From the NCBI RefSeq assembly GCF_032399705.1, contig NZ_CP135922.1:248001-312000 (forward strand): a stretch of DNA of 64,000 bases, given 5' to 3'. The stretch comes from Paenibacillus sp. BIC5C1 (GTDB lineage: Bacteria > Bacillota > Bacilli > Paenibacillales > Paenibacillaceae). The notes beneath the pieces were generated by a model. That model was not told the DNA's origin and did no database searches. It was given only the letters and a program-made list of their open reading frames with translations. Below are positions 42,825 through 52,224 of this stretch, one piece after another. Position 1 is the first letter of the stretch. Every line of letters starts with the position of its first letter. The translations under genes and the position numbers were made by a program.

Positions 42825-43748
42825 TTAATGTTCATATTGTCCCAGAATGCGACGAACGTAATCTTGAAATTCCTTACGCACTTCAACGGGTTCAATCACT
42901 TCACATTTATCTCCAAATGCAAGTAACTTGTCGTATCCGAATGTGTTTTGAATAATGGGATAAGTCGCCAGACAGGTTTCTTCTCCCATATGAAGGATAT
43001 GCGCTTCCCCGAAACGCTCAATTACTTTATCAATGACTGAACGATGAACACGAATCGTTACCTCCACCCAGTCCTGACTCATCCATCCGGCTCCATCCAT
43101 GGGTAATGGGGTGAAGTCTCTTGGTACATATCCGTTCTTTGATACCAGAAGGTTGCTCATACGCGCCAATTTAAATATGCGGAAATCTTCCCGGTCGACA
43201 CAGTAGCTTTGCAAATACCAACTGCTCCCCTTGAAGACAATCTGATACGGTTCAACCGTCCGGGTGCTGATTTTCCCGCCCCGATCCCCATAATCAAAGA
43301 CCAGGTATCGCTGTTCATTCATCGCAGTCTCAATGCAGCTAAGCAAATTGCGGAGTGATTCATTCCCTTGATTTAACGATAAATCCACTGCGAACCGTCC
43401 TGCCTTAATGCCAGTGTCACTCCCGTGATGGATTGCATTCAATTTCTCCAAGATGAAAACAATTTCATTATTTTCAAACAACTGTTTATAGCTTTTCAAA
43501 CTGGTCAACAAGGTCTGTATATCCTGTGGTGTGAATAACAGCTTGTCCATTTTATAGGCTTTCATCAGACCCACGCCGCCCATCGCTCCCTGATGCGTAA
43601 AAATGGGCAATCCGGCAAAGGTTAACGTATCAATATCTCGATAGATGGTTCGTCTGCTCACTTCAAGACGTTCGGCCAATTCCCGCGCACTAACCACCTC
43701 TCGCTCCAATAAAATCATAATCAAAGCAAGTAAGCGATCAATTTTCAT
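42825..43748 (-). CDS. HTH-WYL (YafY-type) transcriptional regulator
   Basis: The 307-residue protein has an N-terminal DeoR-like HTH (MKIDRLLALIMILL, SARELAERLEVSRRTIYRDI) and a WYL domain (RTVEPYQIVFKGSSWYLQSY) with a C-terminal WCX extension. ATG 43748 follows GGAGGTGG. It is divergent from the effector-binding protein gene 98 bp away, a common arrangement where the WYL regulator controls its neighbour. Ligand unknown. Confidence 0.88.
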   Translation of the reverse strand: MKIDRLLALIMILLEREVVSARELAERLEVSRRTIYRDIDTLTFAGLPIFTHQGAMGGVGLMKAYKMDKLLFTPQDIQTLLTSLKSYKQLFENNEIVFILEKLNAIHHGSDTGIKAGRFAVDLSLNQGNESLRNLLSCIETAMNEQRYLVFDYGDRGGKISTRTVEPYQIVFKGSSWYLQSYCVDREDFRIFKLARMSNLLVSKNGYVPRDFTPLPMDGAGWMSQDWVEVTIRVHRSVIDKVIERFGEAHILHMGEETCLATYPIIQNTFGYDKLLAFGDKCEVIEPVEVRKEFQDYVRRILGQYEH

Positions 43749-43846
43749 ACTCCACCTCCGCTTTAAGTATGCCATACAGATGTCACAGTTGATAGATTAT
43801 GCTTGGTTCGTAAACCAAATTCATGTACAACCAGGAGGCAATAAAT

Positions 43847-44344
43847 ATGAACAATTACAGGATTGAGAAGAAGCAGGCCTTTCGTATCATCAGTTTTAAA
43901 ACCCTTTTAGACGAGGGAACCAGTATCCACACTCCTCAGTATTCAAGCAAGAAGACAACTTTCTTCAAAAGTGTATTGGATAATGGACAAATGGCCAGTC
44001 TTCGTCCTTATTCGGAAAGTCCATATGGTTTCGCCGCAGTAGCCATAGAAAATGGCAATGTCCATTATTATGCGGGTGTTCAATCCTCGAAGCCTCTGCC
44101 TGAACATACAGACGAAGTCCTTTTTCCTGCAGGCGAGTATTTAATCTTGTCAGGAAGCGGTGGTTTATCCCGTTTGGCATTTGATAAGCTGGAAAACCAA
44201 GCATTTGGTTCTCTGTTAACCGATGAGTATGACTATGAGTTTGAATATTCCGGGGGACCGATCGCAGAAGTGTTGCTAAATGGAAAGCCAATGGACGCCG
44301 ACGTGGAAGTTTGGGTGCCTGTTCAGAAACGGAAAGACTCTTAA
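43847..44344 (+). CDS. GyrI-like/AraC effector-binding domain protein
   Basis: The 165-residue protein resembles stand-alone effector-binding (GyrI-like, SOUL-fold) domains: YRIEKKQAFRIISFKTLL at the start, YGFAAVAIENGNVHYYAGVQ in the middle, and a C-terminal YDYEFEYSGGPIAEVLLNGK and VEVWVPVQK. Such proteins bind small hydrophobic molecules or inhibit gyrase. ATG 43847 is chosen because AGGAGG lies at correct spacing. It probably forms a unit with the divergent WYL regulator. Confidence 0.75.
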   Translation: MNNYRIEKKQAFRIISFKTLLDEGTSIHTPQYSSKKTTFFKSVLDNGQMASLRPYSESPYGFAAVAIENGNVHYYAGVQSSKPLPEHTDEVLFPAGEYLILSGSGGLSRLAFDKLENQAFGSLLTDEYDYEFEYSGGPIAEVLLNGKPMDADVEVWVPVQKRKDS

Positions 44345-44513
44345 ACCAGCACACAGACTATTCGTTTGTATGGGAAATGTTGGAGACTCAATCAGTATCA
44401 ATTTAGTCTCAACTTCGGGAATTTGGGTTGAAGGATCTAGGACCTTCGATATATGATGTCGAAAGATGCCAGTTACTGGGGGTATCTACTATATAAAAAA
44501 GGAGGTGTAGGTT

Positions 44514-44972
44514 ATGAAAAAATCAAGCAAAGTCATTTCTTCCACAGTTATTGCTGCCATTGCAGCTGTATCCGTTGTAACTTCTGCTTCTGCAGCAAGT
44601 GTATCAACGGTACCTTCTGTCTCAAGCATTAATTTGAGTGGCATGGACATCGAAACAGCTTTGATGATGGTTCAGCAGGAACGCACGAAATTGCTGGATA
44701 GCCAATTGCAGGCACAAATTCAACAAGTTCAAAATCGCAATCAAGCGATTGCAGAGCTGAACGAACAATTGCAGGCGGCCATTCAGAGCGGGGATGCTTC
44801 CCAAGTCCAAGTTCTGAAGGGTAAAATTGATGCGATGAGCAACTCACAACAAATGGATATGCTGCGTTTGCAGTCTATGACTAACAAACGCAATGAAGCC
44901 TTTGATGTGATGACGAATTTCGTCAAGAAAATGCAGGATTCAAGATCGTCCATCATCGGAAACATGCGCTAG
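44514..44972 (+). CDS. Small secreted coiled-coil protein
   Basis: The 152-residue protein has a clear signal peptide (KKSSKVISSTVIAAIAAVSV, cleavage near ASAAS at about residue 28). A long helical, Gln-rich region follows (about 50-150, heptad-like LLDSQLQAQIQQVQNRNQAI) likely to form a coiled coil. AAAGGAGGTG precedes the ATG. It has no recognised domain. Comparable small exported coiled-coil proteins are frequent in Paenibacillus; function unknown. Confidence 0.75.
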   Translation: MKKSSKVISSTVIAAIAAVSVVTSASAASVSTVPSVSSINLSGMDIETALMMVQQERTKLLDSQLQAQIQQVQNRNQAIAELNEQLQAAIQSGDASQVQVLKGKIDAMSNSQQMDMLRLQSMTNKRNEAFDVMTNFVKKMQDSRSSIIGNMR

Positions 44973-44980
44973 GATTGTAA

Positions 44981-45028
44981 AAAAAGAGCGAGGCCGGAAT
45001 GCATTTCCGACACTTCGCTCTTCTTTTT
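44981..45028. terminator. Bidirectional terminator
   Basis: AAGAGCGA and TTCGCTCTT enclose CGGAA/TTCCG with a TGCA loop; A-run before and T-run after. It ends the secreted-protein gene and the convergent helicase gene. Confidence 0.85.
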
Positions 45029-45070
45029 GTATTCTACTATTTACAAGGTTAACATCAATCCAGTCTGGAA

Positions 45071-48000
45071 TTAACCCGACCAGTCGCGGCGCCGGGTGAA
45101 CAGATCCTTCAGCTCATCCGTGGACAGCTCGGTGATCCAGTTTTCAGAGCTGGTGATAATATTGTCGCTGAGCTGCTGCTTGCTCTCCAGCATCTCGTCA
45201 ATGCGTTCTTCGAGTGTGCCCAGCGAGATGAACTTGTGTACCTGAACATCCTTCGTCTGTCCCATCCGATAGGCACGGTCTGTAGCCTGATTTTCCACGG
45301 CAGGGTTCCACCAGCGGTCAAAGTGGAATACATGATTCGCTGCGGTCAGGTTCAAGCCCACACCACCTGCCTTGATGGACAGAATAAAGACCGACGGCTG
45401 CTCTGCCGCAGGTAACGTCCGGGATTGGAACTCGTCAATCATGCGATCCCTGGCTGTCTTGGACGTACCCCCATGCAGATACAATACAGGTTCCTGCAAC
45501 TCCTGTCTTAATACTTGTTGCAGCATCTGTCCCATGCCGATGTATTGTGTGAAAATGAGGCACCGTTCGCCCTCATCCCGTAGTTCGCGAACCAGTTCCA
45601 TCAGTCGTTCCAGCTTCGCGGAGCGGCTGATCAGCATGGCCATGTCCTGCGGACTGTACAGGTCATACTCTGTTATAGAGCCTTCCGAGGAGAGCGTTTC
45701 CGGCAAGGCTTCTTTGGTCAGCAGCAGGGGGTGATCACACAACTGCTTGAGCTGGGTTAAGGCAGAGAGAATTGCACCTTTACGCTTGATGCCTTCCAGC
45801 TCTTTCATTTTGTCCATCAGTTCCTGAACGGACTGATCATATAGTGCACTTTGTTCACCCGTAAGGTGAATGTAGGTTTTCATCTCATTTTTGTCCGGTA
45901 GATCGAGTTGAATATTCGGATCTTTTTTCTTGCGGCGCAGCATGAATGGCTTCACCAGTTGCTGCAGATCCTGCATGCGCTGCTCATCCTTATCCTTCTC
46001 AATTGCACTGATAAACCGAGTCTGGAATGCCCGTGCGCTGCCCAGATAGCCGGGATTAATAAAATCATAGATCGACCATAACTCCGATAACCGATTTTCA
46101 ATTGGCGTACCAGTCAGAGCAATACGATGTTTTGCCGGGAAACTGCGTACCGCCATGGACTGCTTCGTTTGGGCATTTTTAATATTTTGCGCCTCATCCA
46201 GACAGATGGATGCCCACGTATAGGACTGCAACATCTCTTGATCCAGAGTCGCTGTTGCATAGGAGGTAATGATGATATCCACCTGTTCCGTCTGTTCCCG
46301 GAACTCTTCTCCGCTCAGTCTTCGTGCTCCGTAGTGCAAACTGACATTAATTGAAGGCGCGAAGCGGCTGATCTCCTTCTGCCAGTTCCCCAATACGGAA
46401 GTGGGGCAGACCAGAAGGGCTGGTGCCTGCCCAGGCAAGCGCTGTTCATGCTCTTTGAGATGTAGCAGATATGTGATGAACTGAATCGTTTTGCCGAGTC
46501 CCATGTCATCCGCAAGACAAGCACCGAGACCGAATCTCCGCAGGAATCCAAGCCATGCGAAACCTTCCTTTTGATATGAACGCAGCTCAGCATGCAACCC
46601 TTCCGGAATAGGCAGGGAAGGAGCGCCGCCTTGCCCACCGCCAAGCTGTGCAATGACCCGGTTCAGGTGTTCGTTCAGTTCCACCTCAAGTCGAATGTTC
46701 TCGTTGGATTGTGGCTGTTCTTCTTCCTCTTCCTGTCCTTCCTTGCGTTTCTGGTTGCGATACTCTCGCTGCTCATTATGCAGCAGATGCAGATGCAGAA
46801 TATCCTGAAACGATAGCCCCTGTTCCTGATCCACACCGCCCATGGCCCGGCGAATCTGCTCAAGCAAGGCCGGATCAAGGGGAACCCATTCTCCACGGAA
46901 GCGGACCAGCCGTTCATTACGGGCCACGAGATCAGCGAACTCTTCCTCGCTGAGATCCGTATCCCCAATCGCAATACGCCAGTCAAAATGAATGATCGAA
47001 TCCAGTCCAAAGAAAGACTGTCCCCGCTCACTGCCTTCCTCCGGTTTCACCTTGGCACGCAGCTTGGGTTTCTTCTTGCGCGCAGCTTCCCACCAACCCG
47101 GAAGCAGCACTTGCCAGCCAGCTTCAAGCAGTCGTCCGCTGTCTTGTGTCAGGAACAGCCAAGCATCCTGATCTCCCAATGGATCACTGAGCACATCCCG
47201 ACTGCCGCTAATAGCGCGGCGAATCCGAGGCAGATGTGCACGCAGCTGCTCCAGCCATCCTGCCGAACGATCAAGGATGAACGGTGTCCACACGTCCGGC
47301 CATTCACCTTCCAACCGGCCACGTGAATCTAACCGCACAGGAACCAGCACGGCTGCATCAAGTTTGTTCTGCAACACCAGCCGCAGCCGCCATGCCGGTT
47401 CATCCTCCTCCGGCTCCAGCAATTGCAGGAGCGGACGGAATGGGGCTGCGTCTGCTTTCCAGCCGATGGACACGAGCCAGGATTGGGCATCCATGCCAGC
47501 CGTTTGCGGAGCCGTTCCGCTTTGTGGAAACAATTGCGGGAACTCGCGCCGCAGATCGGTGGCCGCTTCTTCCGTGCTATACCATTGTTGGAATACCGAA
47601 GCGGAATAGGCAGCACTCAGTCCTTCGGCGTAGCTCTCATCCGTTTGTTCCAGGGCTTTGCCAAGAGCGGTTCGATCCTGTTTTTTCAAACTGTCCGGGT
47701 CCCAGGTCCATTGCAGTTGTCCCGAGCGAAATGCGGTGAAGCTGGGGATGTATTTACGATTGTCAATCGATGCTGCAAGTACCGGGGCCAGCCGGATCAA
47801 ATGCTCTGCCTGCTCGTCCCACTTCCATTCAATGTGCAGAAGGGTGTTCATTTCGCTGAAGAAAGGAATCACTTCTTCCGCAGGCAGTACGACCAGTTCA
47901 ATCTCTTCAATCTGTCTTGTTTCCAGTTCTGTTCCGTAGAAGGAAGGGGCATGCCAAGCAAATAATCGCTGCTTAAGTGATTGTCCCGATACAAAGTGAT

Positions 48001-48094
48001 GGGTGTTCAGCGCTCCATAGAACAAGGCATCCCCGTATCCGGTCAATACAACATGGACCTCAATTGTTTCGGTGTAAGGGTGCATTAGACTCAT
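45071..48094 (-). CDS. ywqA: SNF2-family helicase/ATPase, YwqA-like
   Basis: The 1007-residue protein has an N-terminal SNF2-associated region (about 1-480) with an acidic KEGQEEEEEQ stretch. The SWI2/SNF2 ATPase core follows: GACLADDMGLGKTIQ, LLVCPTSVLGNWQKE, ICLDEAQNIKN, HRIALTGTPIENRLSELWSI and the C-terminal lobe with GGTSKTARDRMI, GGVGLNLTAANHVFHFDRWW and QATDRAYRMGQ. It matches bacterial RapA-like YwqA. The start overlaps the stop of the SWIM gene (ATGA), so they are coupled. Role in DNA transactions is inferred; B. subtilis has the same neighbouring pair. Confidence 0.92.
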   Translation of the reverse strand: MSLMHPYTETIEVHVVLTGYGDALFYGALNTHHFVSGQSLKQRLFAWHAPSFYGTELETRQIEEIELVVLPAEEVIPFFSEMNTLLHIEWKWDEQAEHLIRLAPVLAASIDNRKYIPSFTAFRSGQLQWTWDPDSLKKQDRTALGKALEQTDESYAEGLSAAYSASVFQQWYSTEEAATDLRREFPQLFPQSGTAPQTAGMDAQSWLVSIGWKADAAPFRPLLQLLEPEEDEPAWRLRLVLQNKLDAAVLVPVRLDSRGRLEGEWPDVWTPFILDRSAGWLEQLRAHLPRIRRAISGSRDVLSDPLGDQDAWLFLTQDSGRLLEAGWQVLLPGWWEAARKKKPKLRAKVKPEEGSERGQSFFGLDSIIHFDWRIAIGDTDLSEEEFADLVARNERLVRFRGEWVPLDPALLEQIRRAMGGVDQEQGLSFQDILHLHLLHNEQREYRNQKRKEGQEEEEEQPQSNENIRLEVELNEHLNRVIAQLGGGQGGAPSLPIPEGLHAELRSYQKEGFAWLGFLRRFGLGACLADDMGLGKTIQFITYLLHLKEHEQRLPGQAPALLVCPTSVLGNWQKEISRFAPSINVSLHYGARRLSGEEFREQTEQVDIIITSYATATLDQEMLQSYTWASICLDEAQNIKNAQTKQSMAVRSFPAKHRIALTGTPIENRLSELWSIYDFINPGYLGSARAFQTRFISAIEKDKDEQRMQDLQQLVKPFMLRRKKKDPNIQLDLPDKNEMKTYIHLTGEQSALYDQSVQELMDKMKELEGIKRKGAILSALTQLKQLCDHPLLLTKEALPETLSSEGSITEYDLYSPQDMAMLISRSAKLERLMELVRELRDEGERCLIFTQYIGMGQMLQQVLRQELQEPVLYLHGGTSKTARDRMIDEFQSRTLPAAEQPSVFILSIKAGGVGLNLTAANHVFHFDRWWNPAVENQATDRAYRMGQTKDVQVHKFISLGTLEERIDEMLESKQQLSDNIITSSENWITELSTDELKDLFTRRRDWSG

Positions 48095-49860
48095 GAGATC
48101 AACTTACCTTTCCGAAGCTCTTCCTGCAGGGCGCGCAGTCGGCTGTTGCGAACAGCCAATGTGGTGATAAACTGCTCCCAGTGCTCTTCCTGCTTCAATT
48201 TTTTATATATTTTGGACAGACGCTTCAACAGTTTCACTGCTGCTTTGTATCCGTCCCTGTTTTTGTGTCCTATATAACGATCTACTGCTTGATGGTAGAA
48301 AGGCAGAAGCAGTTCGGGAGCATCCTTTTCAATCGGTTGTAGCACAGCTACCCGGAATTCAAGCGGCTCCGTCTCTGTGCTCAGCTGAAAATCAATCCAC
48401 CGCCGCCACTGTCCCCGCGAATGCATCGCTTCTTCATAAGCCGGACGAGAATGAGGCAACATGCTGACCAGTGTATCCCACATGCGATGCTCTACATCAG
48501 GCAGATGATGAATGGCTGTGTCCCACAACTGCATGTAATCATTCAGGAGGGAGTTCCGTCGATTCGCCAGCAGAGGTCCGAGCTGCACCAACCACTCTCC
48601 TAGTCTTTTCCAGTCCGAAGAATCTGCAAGTACGTGAAGAAAATGAAGCAGATGCTCCGGCGGGATACCGTATGCCGAGCTTCCGCTGATTAATCGCTGC
48701 CAAGCCTGGTCATCTTGTTTCAAATGGAAATACATCCAGCTCTGCGCCAATACCAGCGGCAAGGGCAACGTGACAGATTTAATCGGCGCACCGCTCCCGT
48801 TTTCCGTCAGATTCGCTACGCTCAGTACGCTCTCACCAGGTTTGGCGGGTTTGGAAGCAGCAGCAGACAGGCCATTTTCCATTTCCTGTAGAAACGCCAG
48901 CTCTGACTCCAGCGTTTTCCGGTTTCCCTGAAGATGAGGTACGATCCAGTTTAACCAAAACTGTCGATAAAGCGGGGTGAAGAACATCATGCTGGATGTC
49001 TCGGATATCATTTGCATACGCAGGTAAGCCGAGGTTTCCTCAAGTCTGTTCCATTGTTGTTCAAGCTTCGTGCCCTTTAGACCGGAGAGATCCAACGGAC
49101 GACTAAAGATCTGTTCCAACCCCTTTTGGAGCGCATCCACGGCAAGTTGAGCAGGATAACTCAGATACACCGGTGTATGTGTGATTGAATTGCGGCCAGG
49201 CACACAGAAGCGAATCAGGTATAGCTGAACATGCAGCTCAAATAATTGGTCCATACCAGCGGACAGCTTAGGTTTGATGGCATAGAGCTCGTCCGCTGCG
49301 GCCTGCACATACGATGTACTTGGTGTACCTATCCCCAGTCGTTTCAGGCATGCCTGAAACAGCTCATGCCATTCCGTGATCTCAAGTTCTGCAAGTTCCG
49401 TTGCACGTTCCTTGATCTGGCTATACTGGTTATCAGGGATGGTGAGATCCTCTTCGTGCGTTGCGTAATCCGAACGTCCGGAAGTCGCTATAGCAGCAGG
49501 TTTTGGAGCCTGTTTCAGTGCCGTGCTGGAGTGGGCGTTCACAATGCCGTGTACGGGTCGGCCCAGTTGCTCCGCATAACTCATTAGAACGGCTATCATA
49601 TGTTTGCAATGAGAACCAACCGGACAGGTACAGTGACTGGTATTCAATGATTGCAAGCTCAGGGTTACCTCATAATCATCGGAGCCCTGTACTTCAGCCA
49701 AAATTCCGTTTTGTTCGGTGTAGGTTAATGGTCCGACGCGTTTCTGTTTATAATATTGGAATCCACGCATAATCGTCAGGTTGTTAAAATGTTCAGCGAC
49801 CTGCCTGATCAGCAGTTGCCACTGCGCATCATCCATGTTCATGTCATTAGGTATGTTCAT
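48091..49860 (-). CDS. ywqB: SWIM zinc-finger protein, YwqB-like
   Basis: The 589-residue protein has a SWIM motif near the N-terminus (HCTCPVGSHCKHM: C-x-C-xn-C-x-H) and a long helical repeat-rich remainder. Several in-frame ATGs exist; 49860/49863 is preferred because AGGAG lies just upstream, whereas the first ATG (49929) has no ribosome site. SWIM domains bind DNA or proteins; the gene is directly coupled to the SNF2 helicase, so it is probably its partner or targeting subunit. Confidence 0.85.
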   Translation of the reverse strand: MNIPNDMNMDDAQWQLLIRQVAEHFNNLTIMRGFQYYKQKRVGPLTYTEQNGILAEVQGSDDYEVTLSLQSLNTSHCTCPVGSHCKHMIAVLMSYAEQLGRPVHGIVNAHSSTALKQAPKPAAIATSGRSDYATHEEDLTIPDNQYSQIKERATELAELEITEWHELFQACLKRLGIGTPSTSYVQAAADELYAIKPKLSAGMDQLFELHVQLYLIRFCVPGRNSITHTPVYLSYPAQLAVDALQKGLEQIFSRPLDLSGLKGTKLEQQWNRLEETSAYLRMQMISETSSMMFFTPLYRQFWLNWIVPHLQGNRKTLESELAFLQEMENGLSAAASKPAKPGESVLSVANLTENGSGAPIKSVTLPLPLVLAQSWMYFHLKQDDQAWQRLISGSSAYGIPPEHLLHFLHVLADSSDWKRLGEWLVQLGPLLANRRNSLLNDYMQLWDTAIHHLPDVEHRMWDTLVSMLPHSRPAYEEAMHSRGQWRRWIDFQLSTETEPLEFRVAVLQPIEKDAPELLLPFYHQAVDRYIGHKNRDGYKAAVKLLKRLSKIYKKLKQEEHWEQFITTLAVRNSRLRALQEELRKGKLIS

Positions 49861-50142
49861 CATTCCATCTCCTGGGGAAATCATAGGTTCAGTCATCACC
49901 ACGTTTTGACGTAATGGTGTACATTTCATATATCCATCATATCAGTTATCGTGTACTCCGTGCATCGGTTCTGAGAACTTGGATGTGACTTTTTGATAGG
50001 TGAAACTCAAGAGTATCGATCTCTATTTTTTTACCATAAACCATGCATAATAGGCTCGTCTTGTGTATGCTTAGCGTATGTATTCCTTACAGGAACGATG
50101 CAGGCCGGGATTCGGCTTAATTTCAAACAACAGGAGAGACAT

Positions 50143-50961
50143 ATGAAAATACTTACGTTAAATACGCACGCTTGGGCAGAAGAAGACCAACTGAACAAGA
50201 TCAGTCAGCTGGCTGATTTTATCAATACACACCAATTTGATGTGATCTCCATGCAGGAGGTCAACCAATCCATACAAGAAGCAGCGCTGTCCGCGGAGGA
50301 ACTGAAACATTACTTTGCCACGGAATCGGATGCTGTGATCAAAAAAGACAACTACGCTTACGTTTTGCTTACGCAACTGACCGAGACCTATTACTGGACA
50401 TGGATTCCGGCCCATGTTGGTTTCAGCAAATACGATGAAGGGCTCGCCATCCTGAGCCGGACGCCGATCACACAGGCTTTTGGTGAGTATGTATCCCACA
50501 TGCGAGATTACGACAACTACCGGACACGCAAAATTGTAGGTGTTCAGACTGAATTGCAAGGCGAAGCAACCTGGTTTGTGAATGGACACTATAACTGGTG
50601 GGATGATGAACAAGAGCCTTTCAAGGGGCAGTGGGAACTGACCGAGAGCAAGCTTGCTCCATATATGGACCAACCGCTCTATTTAATGGGCGATTTCAAT
50701 AATGTCGCGGAAGTACGAGGGGAAGGCTACGATTATATGATGAGCAAGGGCTGGAATGACCTGTACACGACGGCTGTGCAAAAGGATGACGGTGCAACCG
50801 TGGTCAAAGCCATTGCCGGCTGGGCAGATAACAAACGTGATCTCCGTATAGATTATATTTTCTCGAATCGTCCGGTACAGGCGAAGTCTTCGACGGTAGT
50901 TCTCAACGGAAAAAATGGCCCTGTGGTCTCTGACCATTACGGCGTAGCTGTCGAAATTTAA
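50143..50961 (+). CDS. Endonuclease/exonuclease/phosphatase (EEP) family hydrolase
   Basis: The 272-residue protein shows the EEP fold: ILTLNTHAWAEE, FDVISMQEVNQS (metal-binding Glu), LAILSRTPI, YLMGDFNNVAEVRGEG (Asp/Asn), DLRIDYIFSN and VVSDHYGVAVEI (Asp-His pair). There is no signal peptide in the chosen frame; ATG 50143 follows CAGGAGAG, and the longer ORF upstream is not supported. Substrate could be a sphingomyelin-like lipid, phosphoester or nucleic acid; sequence alone does not decide. Confidence 0.88.
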   Translation: MKILTLNTHAWAEEDQLNKISQLADFINTHQFDVISMQEVNQSIQEAALSAEELKHYFATESDAVIKKDNYAYVLLTQLTETYYWTWIPAHVGFSKYDEGLAILSRTPITQAFGEYVSHMRDYDNYRTRKIVGVQTELQGEATWFVNGHYNWWDDEQEPFKGQWELTESKLAPYMDQPLYLMGDFNNVAEVRGEGYDYMMSKGWNDLYTTAVQKDDGATVVKAIAGWADNKRDLRIDYIFSNRPVQAKSSTVVLNGKNGPVVSDHYGVAVEI

Positions 50962-51002
50962 CAGTAAGTCAGTCTAGTACACGATTCTTTATCAAAATAA
51001 AA

Positions 51003-51056
51003 CGAAAGCCTCCGCTTACTTCCTTATAAGGAAAGTACAGTCGGAGGCTTTTTATT
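51003..51056. terminator. Bidirectional terminator
   Basis: AAAGCCTCCG (51005-51014) and CGGAGGCTTT (51042-51051) with an inner ACTTCCTTATAAGGAAAGT hairpin and T-run, between convergent genes. Confidence 0.85.
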
Positions 51057-51151
51057 TTCAGCCTTTGGCATATTGATGTTAGAAAAGCCCATTTTTTAAA
51101 TTATGTACATGTCATTCCTGTTTAATCTATTCCTTAGACCACAAGCTAGCT

Positions 51152-51979
51152 TTATTCCAGTGCCAGCATCTTTTGCACAAATGCTTTCAGATTCGAACTA
51201 GTTTCACTAAGCTGTTCAATACTTTCCATAAACTCGTTTACCAGCCCAGCCTGATCCACCGTTGCTGTAGTAATCTGACCGATCTCCTGTTCCATATGTT
51301 TAATGGAAACTTGAACGCTGCCAAGGGAAGACTCGATATCGGCTGCTGCTTGTTTGGTGTGATCGGACAGCTTGCGAACCTCGCTGGCAACGACACCGAA
51401 GCCGCTTCCTAGATCCCCGACACGAGCCGCTTCAATCATGGCATTTAAGCCAAGCAGGTTGGTTTGTTCGGATACTTCACGGATGACGTTTGTCACTTTG
51501 GTCACATTGATGGAGTTCTCCGAGGCTTTTTTGGAATTGCGCAAGATCTCTTCTGAAGTCGCGGATAGTTCTTCCGAATGTGCCGCAATCTGCTGAATCC
51601 CACCAACTAGTGCATGAATGGTCGCTTCATTTTCCCTAATCAGCGTTTCCAGCGTGAGGTGGTTATCCAGTGCGTAGTTCACACCGAGTATGCCCACAAC
51701 CTGATCGTTTTCCTTAATTGGAATCAGGATGGCATCGAAGGGTCTGCCTTGCAGATCACCGGGCATGCGGGCCACGGTACGTGTGTCCTTGTTAATCAGC
51801 ATTTTAAAATCCTTATAATCCTCATGCAGCTCGTCCCCGACCTTTACACCGATCTCCAGACTTTTGGCTTCGGCAAAATACAGAACTTTCTCATGATCAT
51901 TAATGGATATGGATACATCATCACGAAACATCTGTCTTACAAAAGGCATAGCGTTAACCAGAGATTCAAGAATACTCAA
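51152..51979 (-). CDS. Soluble methyl-accepting chemotaxis-type signalling protein (YfmS-like)
   Basis: The 275-residue protein lacks membrane segments. It has an N-terminal PAS-like sensor (about 10-120, with DDVSISINDHEKVLYF) and a shortened MCP signalling hairpin with the conserved tip VIREVSEQTNLLGLNAMIEA AR and FGVVASEVRKLSDHT. This matches B. subtilis YfmS, a soluble chemoreceptor. TTG 51979 is preferred to ATG 52000 because AAAGGAACG lies about 10 bp before it and homologues start near LIESLVNAMP. A sigma-D-like promoter upstream fits motility-linked expression. Confidence 0.87.
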   Translation of the reverse strand: MSILESLVNAMPFVRQMFRDDVSISINDHEKVLYFAEAKSLEIGVKVGDELHEDYKDFKMLINKDTRTVARMPGDLQGRPFDAILIPIKENDQVVGILGVNYALDNHLTLETLIRENEATIHALVGGIQQIAAHSEELSATSEEILRNSKKASENSINVTKVTNVIREVSEQTNLLGLNAMIEAARVGDLGSGFGVVASEVRKLSDHTKQAAADIESSLGSVQVSIKHMEQEIGQITTATVDQAGLVNEFMESIEQLSETSSNLKAFVQKMLALE

Positions 51980-52030
51980 GGTACATCGTTCCTTTCTCAT
52001 ACAAAAAGTGGAATTAATAGCCTACTACCT

Positions 52031-52057
52031 ATATCGGTAACGCTTTTCAATTTTTTA
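52031..52057 (-). promoter_or_regulatory. Sigma-D (flagellar) type promoter of the chemoreceptor gene
   Basis: On the minus strand TAAA (52057-52054), exactly 15 bases, then ACCGATAT (52038-52031). The Bacillus sigma-D consensus is TAAA-N15-GCCGATAT; only one base of the -10 differs. It lies about 50 bp before the TTG start. Confidence 0.75.
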
Positions 52058-52094
52058 AACCAATGCGCAACACGTTGTCGAAATAAGGCGACTT

Positions 52095-52127
52095 GTTCAG
52101 AATCGGTTCAGAGCCTCTCTATATAAT
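52095..52127 (+). promoter_or_regulatory. Promoter with GTTCAGA direct repeat upstream of the SLH gene
   Basis: TATAAT at 52122-52127 is preceded by two exact GTTCAGA copies (52095-52101, 52106-52112) with an 11-bp period, ending 9 bp before the -10. One-turn direct repeats near the -35 are typical of OmpR-type regulators; a consensus -35 is absent. Confidence 0.45.
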
Positions 52128-52224
52128 GGGAATATCGTACATGTCCATATTATTTAAGGAAGATCCTCCATTGGATTTTGCGTTGGAAGGGCATGAATAT
52201 ACTTCATATGGGAGGAGCATTATT

